DNA of 38,269 nucleotides from JAVWMQ01 sp036637375 (GCA_036637375.1 JAVWMQ010000015.1:1-38269), one strand, 5' to 3'. Positions 16,479 through 24,997 are shown, counted from the first letter of the stretch. Notes: generated from the letters alone by a model not told the origin. A program made the numbers and translations.

Positions 16479-16517
16479 ATTATAACACTTTACTGACTCT
16501 TGGTAAAGTGTTATAAT
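16479..16517. promoter_or_regulatory. Mirror-symmetric overlapping divergent promoters of serA and serC
   Basis: A perfect 15-bp inverted repeat (16479-16493 and 16503-16517) surrounds a 9-base spacer. Each arm ends in TATAAT on its outgoing strand: plus -10 at 16512-16517 for serC with -35 TTTACT (16489-16494), and minus -10 at 16484-16479 for serA with -35 TTTACC (16507-16502). Both have 17-bp spacers and occupy the same 39 bp, so two polymerases could not bind together. Confidence 0.8.
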
Positions 16518-16563
16518 AGATGTCAAATTTATAAAATATTATTGAATAATGGAGGTGTCTAAT

Positions 16564-17649
16564 TTGACAAACAAAAGAGCTTATAATTTTTCAGCAGGTC
16601 CATCAATGCTTCCTCTAGAAGTAATGGAAGATGCTGCAAACAATTTGACTAACTATGAGGGATGTGGGGAATCGGTACTTGAAATGAGTCATCGTTCCAA
16701 AACCTTCAAGAAAATATTAGAAGATGCTACTGCTAATTTAAAAGAAATTATGAATATTCCAGATAACTACAAGATTATCTTTGTGCAGGGTGGTGGAACA
16801 CTGCAGTTTTCTATGATTCCTTTAAATTTATTAAGAAATAGCAAAAAGGCTGATTATATTGTCGGTGGCTCCTGGGCAAAAAAAGCTGCAAAGGAAGCAG
16901 AGAAGTTTGGAGACATTAGAGTAACCTCGTCATCAGAAGAAGATTCATTTACATATATTCCAAAAGTAACAAAAGACCAGATTAGAGAAGATGCAGACTA
17001 TGTTCATATTACGTATAACAATACAATTTATGGAACACACTATGCAGAAACACCAGATTTTGGAGATATTCCTCTTGTTGCAGATATGAGTTCTTGCATT
17101 TTGAGTGAAGAAATTGATGTATCTAAATTTGGAGTTATCTATGCAGGAGCACAAAAAAATATTGGACCATCAGGGGTTACGATTGTGATAATTAGAGAAG
17201 ACTTAATAGGATTTGCACCAAAAGATGCACCTGTTTACTTAGATTACAAAATCCACGTGGATAATGATTCAATGTATAACACACCACCATGCTTCCCTAT
17301 TTATGTTGCTGGAGAAGTTTTCAAAAAGATTAAAAATGAAGGTGGGGTTAAGGCTCTAAACGAAATCAACGTAAGGAAAGCAGCTAAGCTTTATGATTAT
17401 ATTGATGGAAGCGACCTATACTCTTGTCCAGTTAAGGGTGATGACAGATCTCTTATGAATGTTGTGTTTGTAACAGGTGATGAAGAATTAGACAAGAAAT
17501 TTGTAAGCGAAGCAAGGGAAGCAGGACTTCATAATCTTGGTGGACACAGATCAATTGGAGGTATGAGAGCAAGTATCTACAACGCAATGCCAGAAGAAGG
17601 CGTTGATAAGTTAATTGAATTTATGAAGAAATTTGAGGAAGAAAAATAA
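16564..17649 (+). CDS. serC: Phosphoserine aminotransferase
   Basis: A 361-residue PLP enzyme that converts 3-phosphohydroxypyruvate and glutamate to phosphoserine. Typical blocks are YNFSAGPSMLP at the start, the phosphate-contact MSHRSK, and YAGAQKNIGPSGV with the PLP lysine at K198. An ATG at 16549 is in frame but would place the strong GGAGGTG (16551-16557) inside the gene; that site is six bases before the TTG at 16564, which gives the standard family length, so TTG is chosen. The stop overlaps the next start (TAATG), and the divergent neighbour is serA, so both oxidative steps of serine synthesis are controlled from one region. Confidence 0.94.
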   Translation: MTNKRAYNFSAGPSMLPLEVMEDAANNLTNYEGCGESVLEMSHRSKTFKKILEDATANLKEIMNIPDNYKIIFVQGGGTLQFSMIPLNLLRNSKKADYIVGGSWAKKAAKEAEKFGDIRVTSSSEEDSFTYIPKVTKDQIREDADYVHITYNNTIYGTHYAETPDFGDIPLVADMSSCILSEEIDVSKFGVIYAGAQKNIGPSGVTIVIIREDLIGFAPKDAPVYLDYKIHVDNDSMYNTPPCFPIYVAGEVFKKIKNEGGVKALNEINVRKAAKLYDYIDGSDLYSCPVKGDDRSLMNVVFVTGDEELDKKFVSEAREAGLHNLGGHRSIGGMRASIYNAMPEEGVDKLIEFMKKFEEEK

Positions 17650-18860
17650 TGAAGTATTTTATTTTAGTTCCAGATGGAGCAGGAGATGACCCAATAGATG
17701 TTTTAGAAGGAAAAACACCACTGGAAGTAGCAAATATGCCAATGGCAACTTTGTTAGCTACTAAAGGTGAGATTGGAATGGTTCAAACAATTCCAGAAGG
17801 CATTGCGCCAGGTAGTGATGCGGCGAACCTATCAGTTATGGGATATGATCCTTCGATTTATCTTACAGGTAGATCTCCACTAGAAGCGGCAAGTATTGGT
17901 ATAGATATGGATGTCAATGACGTTGCATTTAGAACAAACATCATAACACTTACAGGTGAAGGGGAGTATGAAGATTTAATCATAACAGACCATAGTTCAG
18001 GTGATATTTCAACAGAAGAAGCAGACGAACTTATGCAGGCTATTAATGAAGCTTTTGCAACTGAAAAACTGCATTTTCATACAGGAACTAGTTATAGACA
18101 TTGCCTAATTATTAAGGATGGAGAAACAGAATATGACTTCACACCACCTCATGATGTTCTAGGAAAACCAGTAGGCGACAATTTACCAAAAGGCCCAAAC
18201 AGCCAGTTAATGGTAGATATGATGAAGAAAAGCTATGAAATATTAAAGGATCATCCAGTAAATAAAGCGAGAATGGAAAAAGGCTTGAACCCAGCTAACA
18301 CTATTTGGATTTGGGGACAAGGTAAGAAACCAAGCCTAAGCTCATTTAAAGATAAATATGGAATTGATGGAACTGCCATTTCAGCCGTTGACTTAATTAA
18401 AGGAATCGCCATTTGTGCAGGTCTTGAAGCTCCACATATTGACGGAGCAACAGGAACTCTCCATACAAACTTCGAAGGCAAAACAAAAGCGGCAATAGAA
18501 GAATTTAAAAATGGTAAAGATTTTGTATATATGCACCTTGAAGGGCCAGATGAATGTTCTCATCAAGGAGATATGGAAGGCAAAATCAAGTGTTTAGAAG
18601 ATATTGACAACAAAGTGCTAAAGCCAGTAGTTGACTATCTAAATGACTCAAAAGAAGATTATACAGTTTTAATTGTTCCAGATCACAGAACTCCTTTGGC
18701 AATTAGAACACATTCGTCAGATCCAGTTCCGTACGTTATATATAGAAGTAATAACGAAAAAGACGTAAACAAAGCGAACGGATTTACAGAAGCTGCTGCA
18801 ATAAATGGTAAGCCATTTAATAGTGGGTTTGAATTAGCAGACTACTTTTTCAAAATATAA
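17649..18860 (+). CDS. ApgM-family (alkaline phosphatase superfamily) mutase/phosphatase, candidate phosphoserine phosphatase
   Basis: A 403-residue member of the archaeal-type, cofactor-independent phosphoglycerate mutase family (ApgM). The metal-site start VPDGAGDDP, the nucleophile segment GSDAANLSVMGYDP with probable S56, HLEGPDECSHQGD and VPDHRTPLAIRTHSSDPVPY are all intact. Family members act as 2,3-bisphosphoglycerate-independent mutases, and some have been proposed as homoserine kinases. Here it is translationally coupled to serC (TAATG overlap) and no serB-type gene is nearby, so the missing phosphoserine phosphatase step is an attractive alternative. The family call is firm; the substrate is inferred. 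Confidence 0.85.
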   Translation: MKYFILVPDGAGDDPIDVLEGKTPLEVANMPMATLLATKGEIGMVQTIPEGIAPGSDAANLSVMGYDPSIYLTGRSPLEAASIGIDMDVNDVAFRTNIITLTGEGEYEDLIITDHSSGDISTEEADELMQAINEAFATEKLHFHTGTSYRHCLIIKDGETEYDFTPPHDVLGKPVGDNLPKGPNSQLMVDMMKKSYEILKDHPVNKARMEKGLNPANTIWIWGQGKKPSLSSFKDKYGIDGTAISAVDLIKGIAICAGLEAPHIDGATGTLHTNFEGKTKAAIEEFKNGKDFVYMHLEGPDECSHQGDMEGKIKCLEDIDNKVLKPVVDYLNDSKEDYTVLIVPDHRTPLAIRTHSSDPVPYVIYRSNNEKDVNKANGFTEAAAINGKPFNSGFELADYFFKI

Positions 18861-18877
18861 TTTCGGAGGATAGTAAG

Positions 18878-20242
18878 TTGAAAAACAAAAGTTTAAACAG
18901 ACTATCAATAATAACAATGGTTGTGGTACTACTTTTTTTACAAGTAGTACCTACTTTTGCTTCTAATGAAGAACCAGATATTGTGAGTAGGGCAGCTGTT
19001 GTAATTGATAGCAAAACAAAAGAAGTGCTTTATGAAAAAAATATGGAGGAAATTAGAACTCCTGCCAGTCTTACCAAAATGCTTACAGCAATACTTGTTG
19101 TGGAAAATCTGGATTTAAAAAAAGAAATTGTAGCACCCAAAGAGGCTATTGGAATTAAGGGAAATAATATGAACCTAAAGAAGGGTGAAAAGCTAACGGT
19201 AGAGGAACTTTTAAATGCAATGCTAATATACTCTGCCAATGATGCGGCAATAGCTCTTGGAGTTGAAGTTGCAGGAAGCCTTGAGAATTTCTATCAGTTG
19301 ATGAATGAAAAAGCAAGGGTTATTGGGTGCAAAAACAGCAACTTTATAAGTGCTAACGGGCTTACAAACAATATTAAGCATCACTCAACAGCCTATGACA
19401 TGGCTTTGATTGCTGCAAAATCAATGGAATATAAAGAAATACGTAAAATAGTAAAAAAGATAGATTACACTATTGAGGCAACAAATAAGAGCGATGAGAG
19501 AACTTTTAAAACTACAAATAGATTGCTATATGATAAAAAACATACATATAAGCTAGATGGCAAAAATGAAACTTTGAAATACGACCTTGCTATTGGCGTT
19601 AAAACAGGTTTAATGAATAGTTCTGGACATTGTCTAGCAGCAGCAGCAAAAAAAGATGGTACAGAAGTAATTTCAGTGGTATTAGGTAGTAGTGAAGATT
19701 TAGCTAGATTTGAAGAAAGTAAAACCTTGCTAATGTATGCTTTTGATAACTTTAAAACTTATGAAGCAATTCCAAAAGATGAGGCAGTGGGAAAGGTCAA
19801 AATCAAAAGAGGTGCCAAGCTTAGTGCAGAAGTATTTGTAAATGGAGGAGCCTATGTTACTCTCCCAAAAACAACAGAAAACTCTGTAGTAACAACTGAG
19901 GTTGTCCTTAAAGATGATATTGAAGCCCCAGTCAAAAAAGGAACTGTAGTAGGGTACGTCAAAATTAAAGATGCAGGGACTTTAGTGGATAAGGTTGATG
20001 TTTCCATAGGAGAAAGCGTCAAAAAAGGTGGACCTTGGACAATTCTAGGTATATCTAACTTGATGATGATAATAATAGCCTTAGTAATTTTGGCATTATT
20101 AGTTCTATTAATAACAATGAAAACAAGTAAAAAACGTTTAAGAAAGAAAAGAGAATTGGCAGCAAAAAGAGCAAGAGAAGAAAAGATTTTGGAGCTGGCA
20201 AGGCAAAGGGCTGAAAAGAAAAAGAGAGAGTGGCCTTACTAA
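18878..20242 (+). CDS. D-alanyl-D-alanine carboxypeptidase (DacF-like, low-molecular-weight PBP)
   Basis: A 454-residue penicillin-binding protein that trims the terminal D-Ala from peptidoglycan stem peptides. It has a signal peptide (hydrophobic core about 10-26, cleavage near FAS/NEE), the S11 triad SLTK at 64-67, SAN at 119-121 and KTG at 242-244, a C-terminal beta-rich PBP5-like domain (about 290-380), and a transmembrane anchor (about 392-420) followed by a long Lys/Arg-rich cytoplasmic tail. The tail is longer than the usual amphipathic anchor of PBP5. Translation begins at TTG, seven bases after GGAGGA. It lies 17 bp after the ApgM gene. Confidence 0.92.
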   Translation: MKNKSLNRLSIITMVVVLLFLQVVPTFASNEEPDIVSRAAVVIDSKTKEVLYEKNMEEIRTPASLTKMLTAILVVENLDLKKEIVAPKEAIGIKGNNMNLKKGEKLTVEELLNAMLIYSANDAAIALGVEVAGSLENFYQLMNEKARVIGCKNSNFISANGLTNNIKHHSTAYDMALIAAKSMEYKEIRKIVKKIDYTIEATNKSDERTFKTTNRLLYDKKHTYKLDGKNETLKYDLAIGVKTGLMNSSGHCLAAAAKKDGTEVISVVLGSSEDLARFEESKTLLMYAFDNFKTYEAIPKDEAVGKVKIKRGAKLSAEVFVNGGAYVTLPKTTENSVVTTEVVLKDDIEAPVKKGTVVGYVKIKDAGTLVDKVDVSIGESVKKGGPWTILGISNLMMIIIALVILALLVLLITMKTSKKRLRKKRELAAKRAREEKILELARQRAEKKKREWPY

Positions 20243-20252
20243 AGGATAAATT

Positions 20253-22094
20253 ATGACGGATATAAAAGAAAATTTAAAGAAACTTCCTGATTCTCCAGGA
20301 GTCTATCTGCATAAGGATAAGCTGGGGCAAGTTATTTATGTTGGGAAAGCCGTTTCCCTAAAAAATAGAGTGCGCCAGTATTTTCAGTCGTCTAAAAATA
20401 TGGACAATAAAGTTAAAGCTATGGTTAAGCAAATCCACGAGTTTGAATATATTAACTGTGGAAGTGAAATGGAAGCTTTAATACTTGAAAACAATTTAAT
20501 AAAAGAATATATGCCGAAATATAATGTTTTGCTTCGAGATGACAAAACATATCCATATATTAAAATCACCAATGAGGAGTTTCCGAGAATTCAAAAGACT
20601 AGAACTGTGTTAAAAGATGGTGGCAAGTACTATGGGCCTTTTAGCGATGCGACGGCAGTTAACCAAATGATTGACCTTCTAAATAGTACATATAGTCTCA
20701 AAAAGTGTGCTATGAAGGATTTTCCCAAGAACCATAGACCATGTCTAAATTACCATATAGGGCAATGCGATGGCGTTTGTATTTCCAAGATAAGCAAAGA
20801 AGCCTACAACGAAAAAATTAAGTCTATTGATGAATTTTTGAAAGGAAAAAAAGTTGGAATTGTTGAGTTTCTAACAGAAAAGATGAACTTGGCAGCGGAA
20901 GAATTAAGATTTGAAGAGGCAGCTAGATATCGTGATTACCTTGCTGCTGCAAAAATCTTGTCAGAAAAACAGAGGGTTGTACTTAGCAGTGACAAGGATA
21001 TGGATATAGTCTTGCAGGCTGGAAAAAATCAAATTACAGTGTTTTTTGTTAGAGAAGGTAAACTTAGCGGTAGGGAAGTGTTTGACGTTGAATTTAGCTT
21101 TGAAGAGGAAGATGCAGAAATTGTAAGTGCGTTTTTGAAACAACATTATGGCAAGATGACATCGGGTCCAAAGGAAATTTTGCTTGCAAAAGAGCCAAAG
21201 GAAGTTGAATTAATTGAGGAATACTTAGAACAACTGTGGGGCAAGCGAGTTACTATTGGTGTGCCAAAACGTGGGGAGAAGAAGGCTATTTTGGATCTTG
21301 CCAAGCGAGATGTGGCGGAAACTTCAAGCAGTGCAGAGGAACGAAGAAAAAAGAAAGTGGAGAGAAAAAACTCCGTTGGGAGAGAGGTTTGCAGGATAAT
21401 CAATGTTGCAAATGGTACTAATGCTCAATATGATGATGAAACTTACAGGGTTGAGGCATATGATATATCTAACACAAATGGCGTAGATACTGTTGGAGCT
21501 ATGATTGTTTTTGACGGGCTTGAGGCAAACAAAAAGGCTTATCGAAAGTTTAAGGTCAAAACAGCAGAAAGCTATGACGATTACGGAAGTATGCAGGAAG
21601 TCTTGTTTAGAAGGATCAAGAGAGCAATTGATGGAGACCCAGGATTTTTACCATATCCAGACTTAATTCTGGTAGATGGTGGGAAAGGTCATGTTGGAGC
21701 TGTTATTGACGTTTTAAATGCGTTAGATGTAAAAATTCCAGTGGTGGGAATGGCCAAAGATGATAGTCATAGAACTAAGGATTTGGTTTATAAAATCGGT
21801 GAGGAATTTTTACTTGAAGAATTAAAGGACAATACGTTGCTTTTTCAGTATTTAGGGCGTATTCAAGAGGAAGTCCACAGGTTTGTAATTGAATATCATA
21901 GAGGCATTCGTGACAAAAAGAATATGAATTCAGTACTAGATCAAATTGAAGGAATTGGCCCAAAAAAGAGAAACGACTTGCTAACCCATTTTGGCAGTGT
22001 AAATAATGTGAAAAATGCGCAAAAAATGCAGCTTATGGAGGTTAAAGGCATAACTGAAAAAATAGCTATGAACATAATTGAATTTTTTCATTGA
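20253..22094 (+). CDS. uvrC: Excinuclease ABC subunit C
   Basis: A 613-residue nuclease that makes both incisions in nucleotide excision repair with UvrA and UvrB. In order: the GIY-YIG 3' nuclease domain (PGVYLHKDKLGQVIYVGKA, about 13-95), a cysteine-containing segment (CLNYHIGQCDGVC), the UVR/UvrB-contact motif (LRFEEAARYRDYL), the RNase H-like 5' nuclease domain (about 390-540, with EAYDISNTNG and LVDGGKGH), and the C-terminal helix-hairpin-helix pair (IEGIGPKKRNDLL). Normal length. It begins 11 bp after the carboxypeptidase gene with a modest AAAGGA site. Confidence 0.96.
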   Translation: MTDIKENLKKLPDSPGVYLHKDKLGQVIYVGKAVSLKNRVRQYFQSSKNMDNKVKAMVKQIHEFEYINCGSEMEALILENNLIKEYMPKYNVLLRDDKTYPYIKITNEEFPRIQKTRTVLKDGGKYYGPFSDATAVNQMIDLLNSTYSLKKCAMKDFPKNHRPCLNYHIGQCDGVCISKISKEAYNEKIKSIDEFLKGKKVGIVEFLTEKMNLAAEELRFEEAARYRDYLAAAKILSEKQRVVLSSDKDMDIVLQAGKNQITVFFVREGKLSGREVFDVEFSFEEEDAEIVSAFLKQHYGKMTSGPKEILLAKEPKEVELIEEYLEQLWGKRVTIGVPKRGEKKAILDLAKRDVAETSSSAEERRKKKVERKNSVGREVCRIINVANGTNAQYDDETYRVEAYDISNTNGVDTVGAMIVFDGLEANKKAYRKFKVKTAESYDDYGSMQEVLFRRIKRAIDGDPGFLPYPDLILVDGGKGHVGAVIDVLNALDVKIPVVGMAKDDSHRTKDLVYKIGEEFLLEELKDNTLLFQYLGRIQEEVHRFVIEYHRGIRDKKNMNSVLDQIEGIGPKKRNDLLTHFGSVNNVKNAQKMQLMEVKGITEKIAMNIIEFFH

Positions 22095-22119
22095 TAAATT
22101 GCCTAAGGGGTGATATAGT
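22091..22119 (+). promoter_or_regulatory. Sigma-A promoter of the DUF1292 gene
   Basis: TTGATA (22091-22096), a 17-bp spacer and TATAGT (22114-22119). The -35 box overlaps the uvrC stop codon. Confidence 0.65.
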
Positions 22120-22160
22120 AAGTGTTATTATTAAATCAAAATTAATTGGAGGAAATTAAA

Positions 22161-22442
22161 ATGAGCGAAGAAAAAGATATAATCACTCTTGAGTTTGACG
22201 ACGAAAAAGAATTAGAGTGCGAAATTCTAGGAGTATTTGAAGTTGAAGGCAAAGAATATATTGCTTTAATTCCAGATGACAAGAGCGATGATGTTTATAT
22301 TTACGGATATAAAGAAGTCGAAGACGATGAATTCGAAATCGTTGATATCGAAGACGATGCAGAATTTGAAGCAGCAGTAAAAGAATTTGAAGACATTATG
22401 GCTGCAGCAGAAAAGGCAGAAGCAGAAGCAGATGCTGAATAG
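22161..22442 (+). CDS. DUF1292 family protein (YrzB-like)
   Basis: A 93-residue very acidic protein of the DUF1292 family, with the characteristic core ITLEFDDEKELECEILGVFEVEGKEYIALIP and a tail rich in Glu, Asp and Ala. The biochemical role of the family is unknown. Upstream in-frame TTG (22146) would include the ribosome binding site GGAGGAA (22148-22154), so the ATG at 22161 is chosen. The gene is monocistronic, between its own promoter and a terminator. In many Firmicutes the family member sits beside ruvX and mltG; that context is absent here. Confidence 0.85.
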   Translation: MSEEKDIITLEFDDEKELECEILGVFEVEGKEYIALIPDDKSDDVYIYGYKEVEDDEFEIVDIEDDAEFEAAVKEFEDIMAAAEKAEAEADAE

Positions 22443-22465
22443 TAATTAAATTACAAGCAAAAATT

Positions 22466-22500
22466 AAGGACAATAACCATTAGGCTATTGTCCTTTTATG
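22466..22500. terminator. Bidirectional terminator after the DUF1292 gene
   Basis: AAGGACAATA (22466-22475) and TATTGTCCTT (22486-22495) form a perfect 10-bp stem with a 10-base loop. A short T tract follows on the plus strand, and AT-rich DNA follows on the minus strand, which serves the convergent small gene. Confidence 0.8.
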
Positions 22501-22503
22501 TTA

Positions 22504-22665
22504 TTATTTTGGTCTAGCTCTCTTAAAAAAAGCGATAGCAACAAGAGGGAATAAAACTACACCTGTTGCAAAATAAGGCTCATAGCCTTTAGTTAGCCAA
22601 GTTATTATACAAAATAAAGCGGCGATGAGAAAAAAACTACCAATTAATACGTTGCGTTTATCCAT
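22504..22665 (-). CDS. Small two-helix membrane protein, unknown function
   Basis: A 53-residue protein starting MDKRNVLIGSFF. It has two hydrophobic helices (about residues 6-23 and 31-46) joined by a short polar loop and ends in Lys/Arg-rich FFKRARPK. A longer reading frame exists upstream, but TCCTCC on the plus strand at 22675-22680 gives a GGAGGA site nine bases before the ATG at 22665. It lies between a bidirectional terminator and the promoter of the divergent flavoprotein gene. No family was recognised. Confidence 0.65.
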   Translation of the reverse strand: MDKRNVLIGSFFLIAALFCIITWLTKGYEPYFATGVVLFPLVAIAFFKRARPK

Positions 22666-22709
22666 TATTATAAATCCTCCTAAAAAATATAATTTATTAT
22701 AACATAAAG

Positions 22710-22737
22710 TTGATAAAAGGAATTGTATTTTTATAAA
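22710..22737 (+). promoter_or_regulatory. Likely promoter of the FAD dehydrogenase gene
   Basis: TTGATA (22710-22715), a 16-bp spacer and TATAAA (22732-22737) stand about 50 bp before the start codon. The surrounding DNA is very AT-rich, so the match is only suggestive. Confidence 0.5.
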
Positions 22738-22785
22738 AATTAATATAAAGTATGTATGTAGTAAATTAAAGAAGGAGAAAAGTTT

Positions 22786-24168
22786 ATGAAACATTATGAT
22801 ATTATTATCGTAGGAGCAGGCGCAAGCGGTGTTTTTATGAGTTATGAATTAACTAAACGCAAGAATAATGCAAGTGTGCTTATGATTGATAAGGGGGCTT
22901 CATTAGAAAAAAGAAAGTGTCCAATATCAGCAGGAAAGGTTGAAAATTGCATTAAATGTTCTCCATGTCATATTATGAATGGATATGGTGGAGCAGGAAC
23001 GTTATCTGACGGCAAATACAATATTACAACGCAGTTTGGGGGAGATCTACACAGATATGTAGGTGTAGATAATGCGATGAAATTAATGGAATATGTTGAT
23101 GAAGTTCTTTGTGAAAATGGAGGGGCTGATGCAAAACTATATTCTACAGGAGATTCTGAGCTAAAGACAATTGCTCTTAGAAACAATTTGCATCTACTTG
23201 AAGCTAAGGTTAGACACCTGGGAACAGATAGAAATGCAAGAATATTAAAGGAAATTTTTGAATATTCAAAGACCAATGTTGAACATAAGTTTTTGACTAC
23301 AATCCAAGATGTAGAGATTAGAGGAGACCATGATTTCCTAATTAGAACTGACAAAGGTGAAGAATTCACTTGTAGTGATTTGGTTCTTGCAACAGGTAGA
23401 TCTGGTTCAAAATGGATTGCTAGCGTTTGTGAAAAAATGGGAATTAGTCAAAAGAGTAACAGAGTGGATATTGGTGTTAGAGTAGAGCTACCAGCAGAAA
23501 TTTTTAAGCACATTACAGATGATGTTTATGAAAGTAAAATTGTTTACAAAACAGAGAAATACAATGACTCAGTTAGAACATTCTGCATGAACCCATATGG
23601 CGAGGTTGTAGCGGAAAACACTAATGGTATCGTTACTGTAAATGGCCATAGTTATGCTGACCCAGCACTTAGAACAGAAAACACTAACTTTGCACTACTT
23701 GTTTCAAACCATTTTACAGAGCCTTTTGAGGACAGTAATGAATATGGTGAGTCAATTGCTAAGTTATCCAATATGCTTGGAGGTGGCGTTCTTCTACAAA
23801 GATTTGGGGACTTGGTGAAAGGCAGACGAAGCAGCGACAGACGTATGCAAAAGTGCTTTACAAGGCAAACACTTAAAGCTACACCAGGAGATTTAAGTCT
23901 TGTTATTCCAAAGAGACAGCTGGATAACATTATTGAAATGATCTATGCTCTTGACAAAATTGCACCAGGAACAGCAAATGAAGATACATTGCTTTATGGT
24001 GTTGAGGTTAAGTTCTATAATTCTAAAATAGCAGTTGATGAAAACTTAGAAACTGCAATTAAGGGTGTTTATGCTCTAGGAGATGGCTCTGGAGTTACAC
24101 ATTCTCTTTCTCAAGCATCTGCAAGTGGTGTTCATGTAGGAAGAATTTTGGCAGATAAATATAAATAA
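22786..24168 (+). CDS. FAD-dependent dehydrogenase, COG2509-like
   Basis: A 460-residue flavoprotein. The N-terminal dinucleotide fold IIIVGAGASG binds FAD; a second FAD contact is the C-terminal GVYALGDGSGVTHSLSQASASG. A compact cysteine cluster follows the first fold: C45, C55, C58 and C61 (CPISAGKVENCIKCSPC), then the GYGGAGTLSDGK block characteristic of this uncharacterised family. The substrate is unknown; electron transfer or reduction of an unsaturated or aromatic compound is possible but unproven. GAAGGAGAAA supports the ATG. It is a single-gene unit with its own promoter and terminator. Confidence 0.8.
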   Translation: MKHYDIIIVGAGASGVFMSYELTKRKNNASVLMIDKGASLEKRKCPISAGKVENCIKCSPCHIMNGYGGAGTLSDGKYNITTQFGGDLHRYVGVDNAMKLMEYVDEVLCENGGADAKLYSTGDSELKTIALRNNLHLLEAKVRHLGTDRNARILKEIFEYSKTNVEHKFLTTIQDVEIRGDHDFLIRTDKGEEFTCSDLVLATGRSGSKWIASVCEKMGISQKSNRVDIGVRVELPAEIFKHITDDVYESKIVYKTEKYNDSVRTFCMNPYGEVVAENTNGIVTVNGHSYADPALRTENTNFALLVSNHFTEPFEDSNEYGESIAKLSNMLGGGVLLQRFGDLVKGRRSSDRRMQKCFTRQTLKATPGDLSLVIPKRQLDNIIEMIYALDKIAPGTANEDTLLYGVEVKFYNSKIAVDENLETAIKGVYALGDGSGVTHSLSQASASGVHVGRILADKYK

Positions 24169-24170
24169 AT

Positions 24171-24196
24171 AAAATCGGGCTTTATGCCCGATTTTT
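24171..24196. terminator. Bidirectional terminator, FAD dehydrogenase and GH25 genes
   Basis: AAAATCGGGC, a TTTAT loop and GCCCGATTTTT form a strong stem followed by T residues; read from the other strand it also ends in T-rich DNA. It lies between two convergent stop codons. Confidence 0.9.
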
Positions 24197-24199
24197 GTA

Positions 24200-24991
24200 T
24201 TAATATTTAGTTATGAAATCAAGTTTAGAACCGTTATATGCGTTTAAGTCTAAGTGAGGTAGATAACCTGAATAGCCTTTTAACTTGCCTTTGAATGAAT
24301 ACTGCAGGAACTCCCAGTTCTTGCCGTCAGGTAAACTTTCTGGGGCGCTAAGGTCGGCGAGCCAAATGTCATTGTCATATCGTCCTTGAATGTATTTTTT
24401 GTACATAGCTGTATTCACATAGATTATAGGCTTTTGATTGTACTCTCTCTCTAGCTTTTCAAGTAAAGGATCAAGGGTAGAGTAAATGACGTTTCTTTCA
24501 GGCGGTTTGCCAATGAATTTGCCATAGTATTCCACATCAACAACAGGTGGCAACATGCCTTTTTCTTTCTTGACGTGTTTAATGAAATTTTTAGCTTGTT
24601 CTTCGCCGCTTGTTTCAAAGCTCATAAAGTGATATGCACCTATTTTTAAATTTGTCTTGTGGGCTTCATCCCAATTCTTTTGGAAGTTCTTATCTAGGTG
24701 ACCGCTTCCTTCAGTAGCTTTAATAAAGGCGAATGATATTTCATTTTTGCTAAGTGTATTCCAATCAACTTTACCTTGATAGTGGCTTATATCAACACCT
24801 CTAACAGGGTATGGTAAATTATCCTTTGGTGGATCATTGACCTTTGAATATTCAAGTGCTAGGGAAACTCCTTTGGATAATATAAATAAAATAAGAACTG
24901 TTATAATTAGTATTATGACAGTTTTTTTGGTTATTCTATACTTAGTAGTGCGCCTTTTGGCTTTTTTCCTTCGTTTGTTTTCAATACTCAT
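24200..24991 (-). CDS. Membrane-anchored GH25 lysozyme (N-acetylmuramidase)
   Basis: A 263-residue cell-wall hydrolase. A Lys/Arg-rich N terminus (1-22) is followed by one hydrophobic helix (about 23-47), a signal anchor that would place the enzyme outside the cell. The GH25 barrel begins at RGVDISHYQGKVDW with D67 and contains PPVVDVEYYG, where D152 and E154 are the expected catalytic pair; IWLADLS and a WEFLQYS block follow. It ends in the normal strand-8 region without cell-wall-binding repeats. There is no ribosome binding site before the ATG, and an extended -10 box lies only six bases upstream, suggesting a leaderless mRNA. A phage origin is unlikely because no phage genes are near. Confidence 0.88.
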   Translation of the reverse strand: MSIENKRRKKAKRRTTKYRITKKTVIILIITVLILFILSKGVSLALEYSKVNDPPKDNLPYPVRGVDISHYQGKVDWNTLSKNEISFAFIKATEGSGHLDKNFQKNWDEAHKTNLKIGAYHFMSFETSGEEQAKNFIKHVKKEKGMLPPVVDVEYYGKFIGKPPERNVIYSTLDPLLEKLEREYNQKPIIYVNTAMYKKYIQGRYDNDIWLADLSAPESLPDGKNWEFLQYSFKGKLKGYSGYLPHLDLNAYNGSKLDFITKY

Positions 24992-24997
24992 AAAAAC

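Noticed and set aside
24200..24991. Prophage origin for the GH25 lysozyme
   Set aside because: No holin, tail, integrase or attachment site is nearby, and the enzyme has its own membrane anchor.
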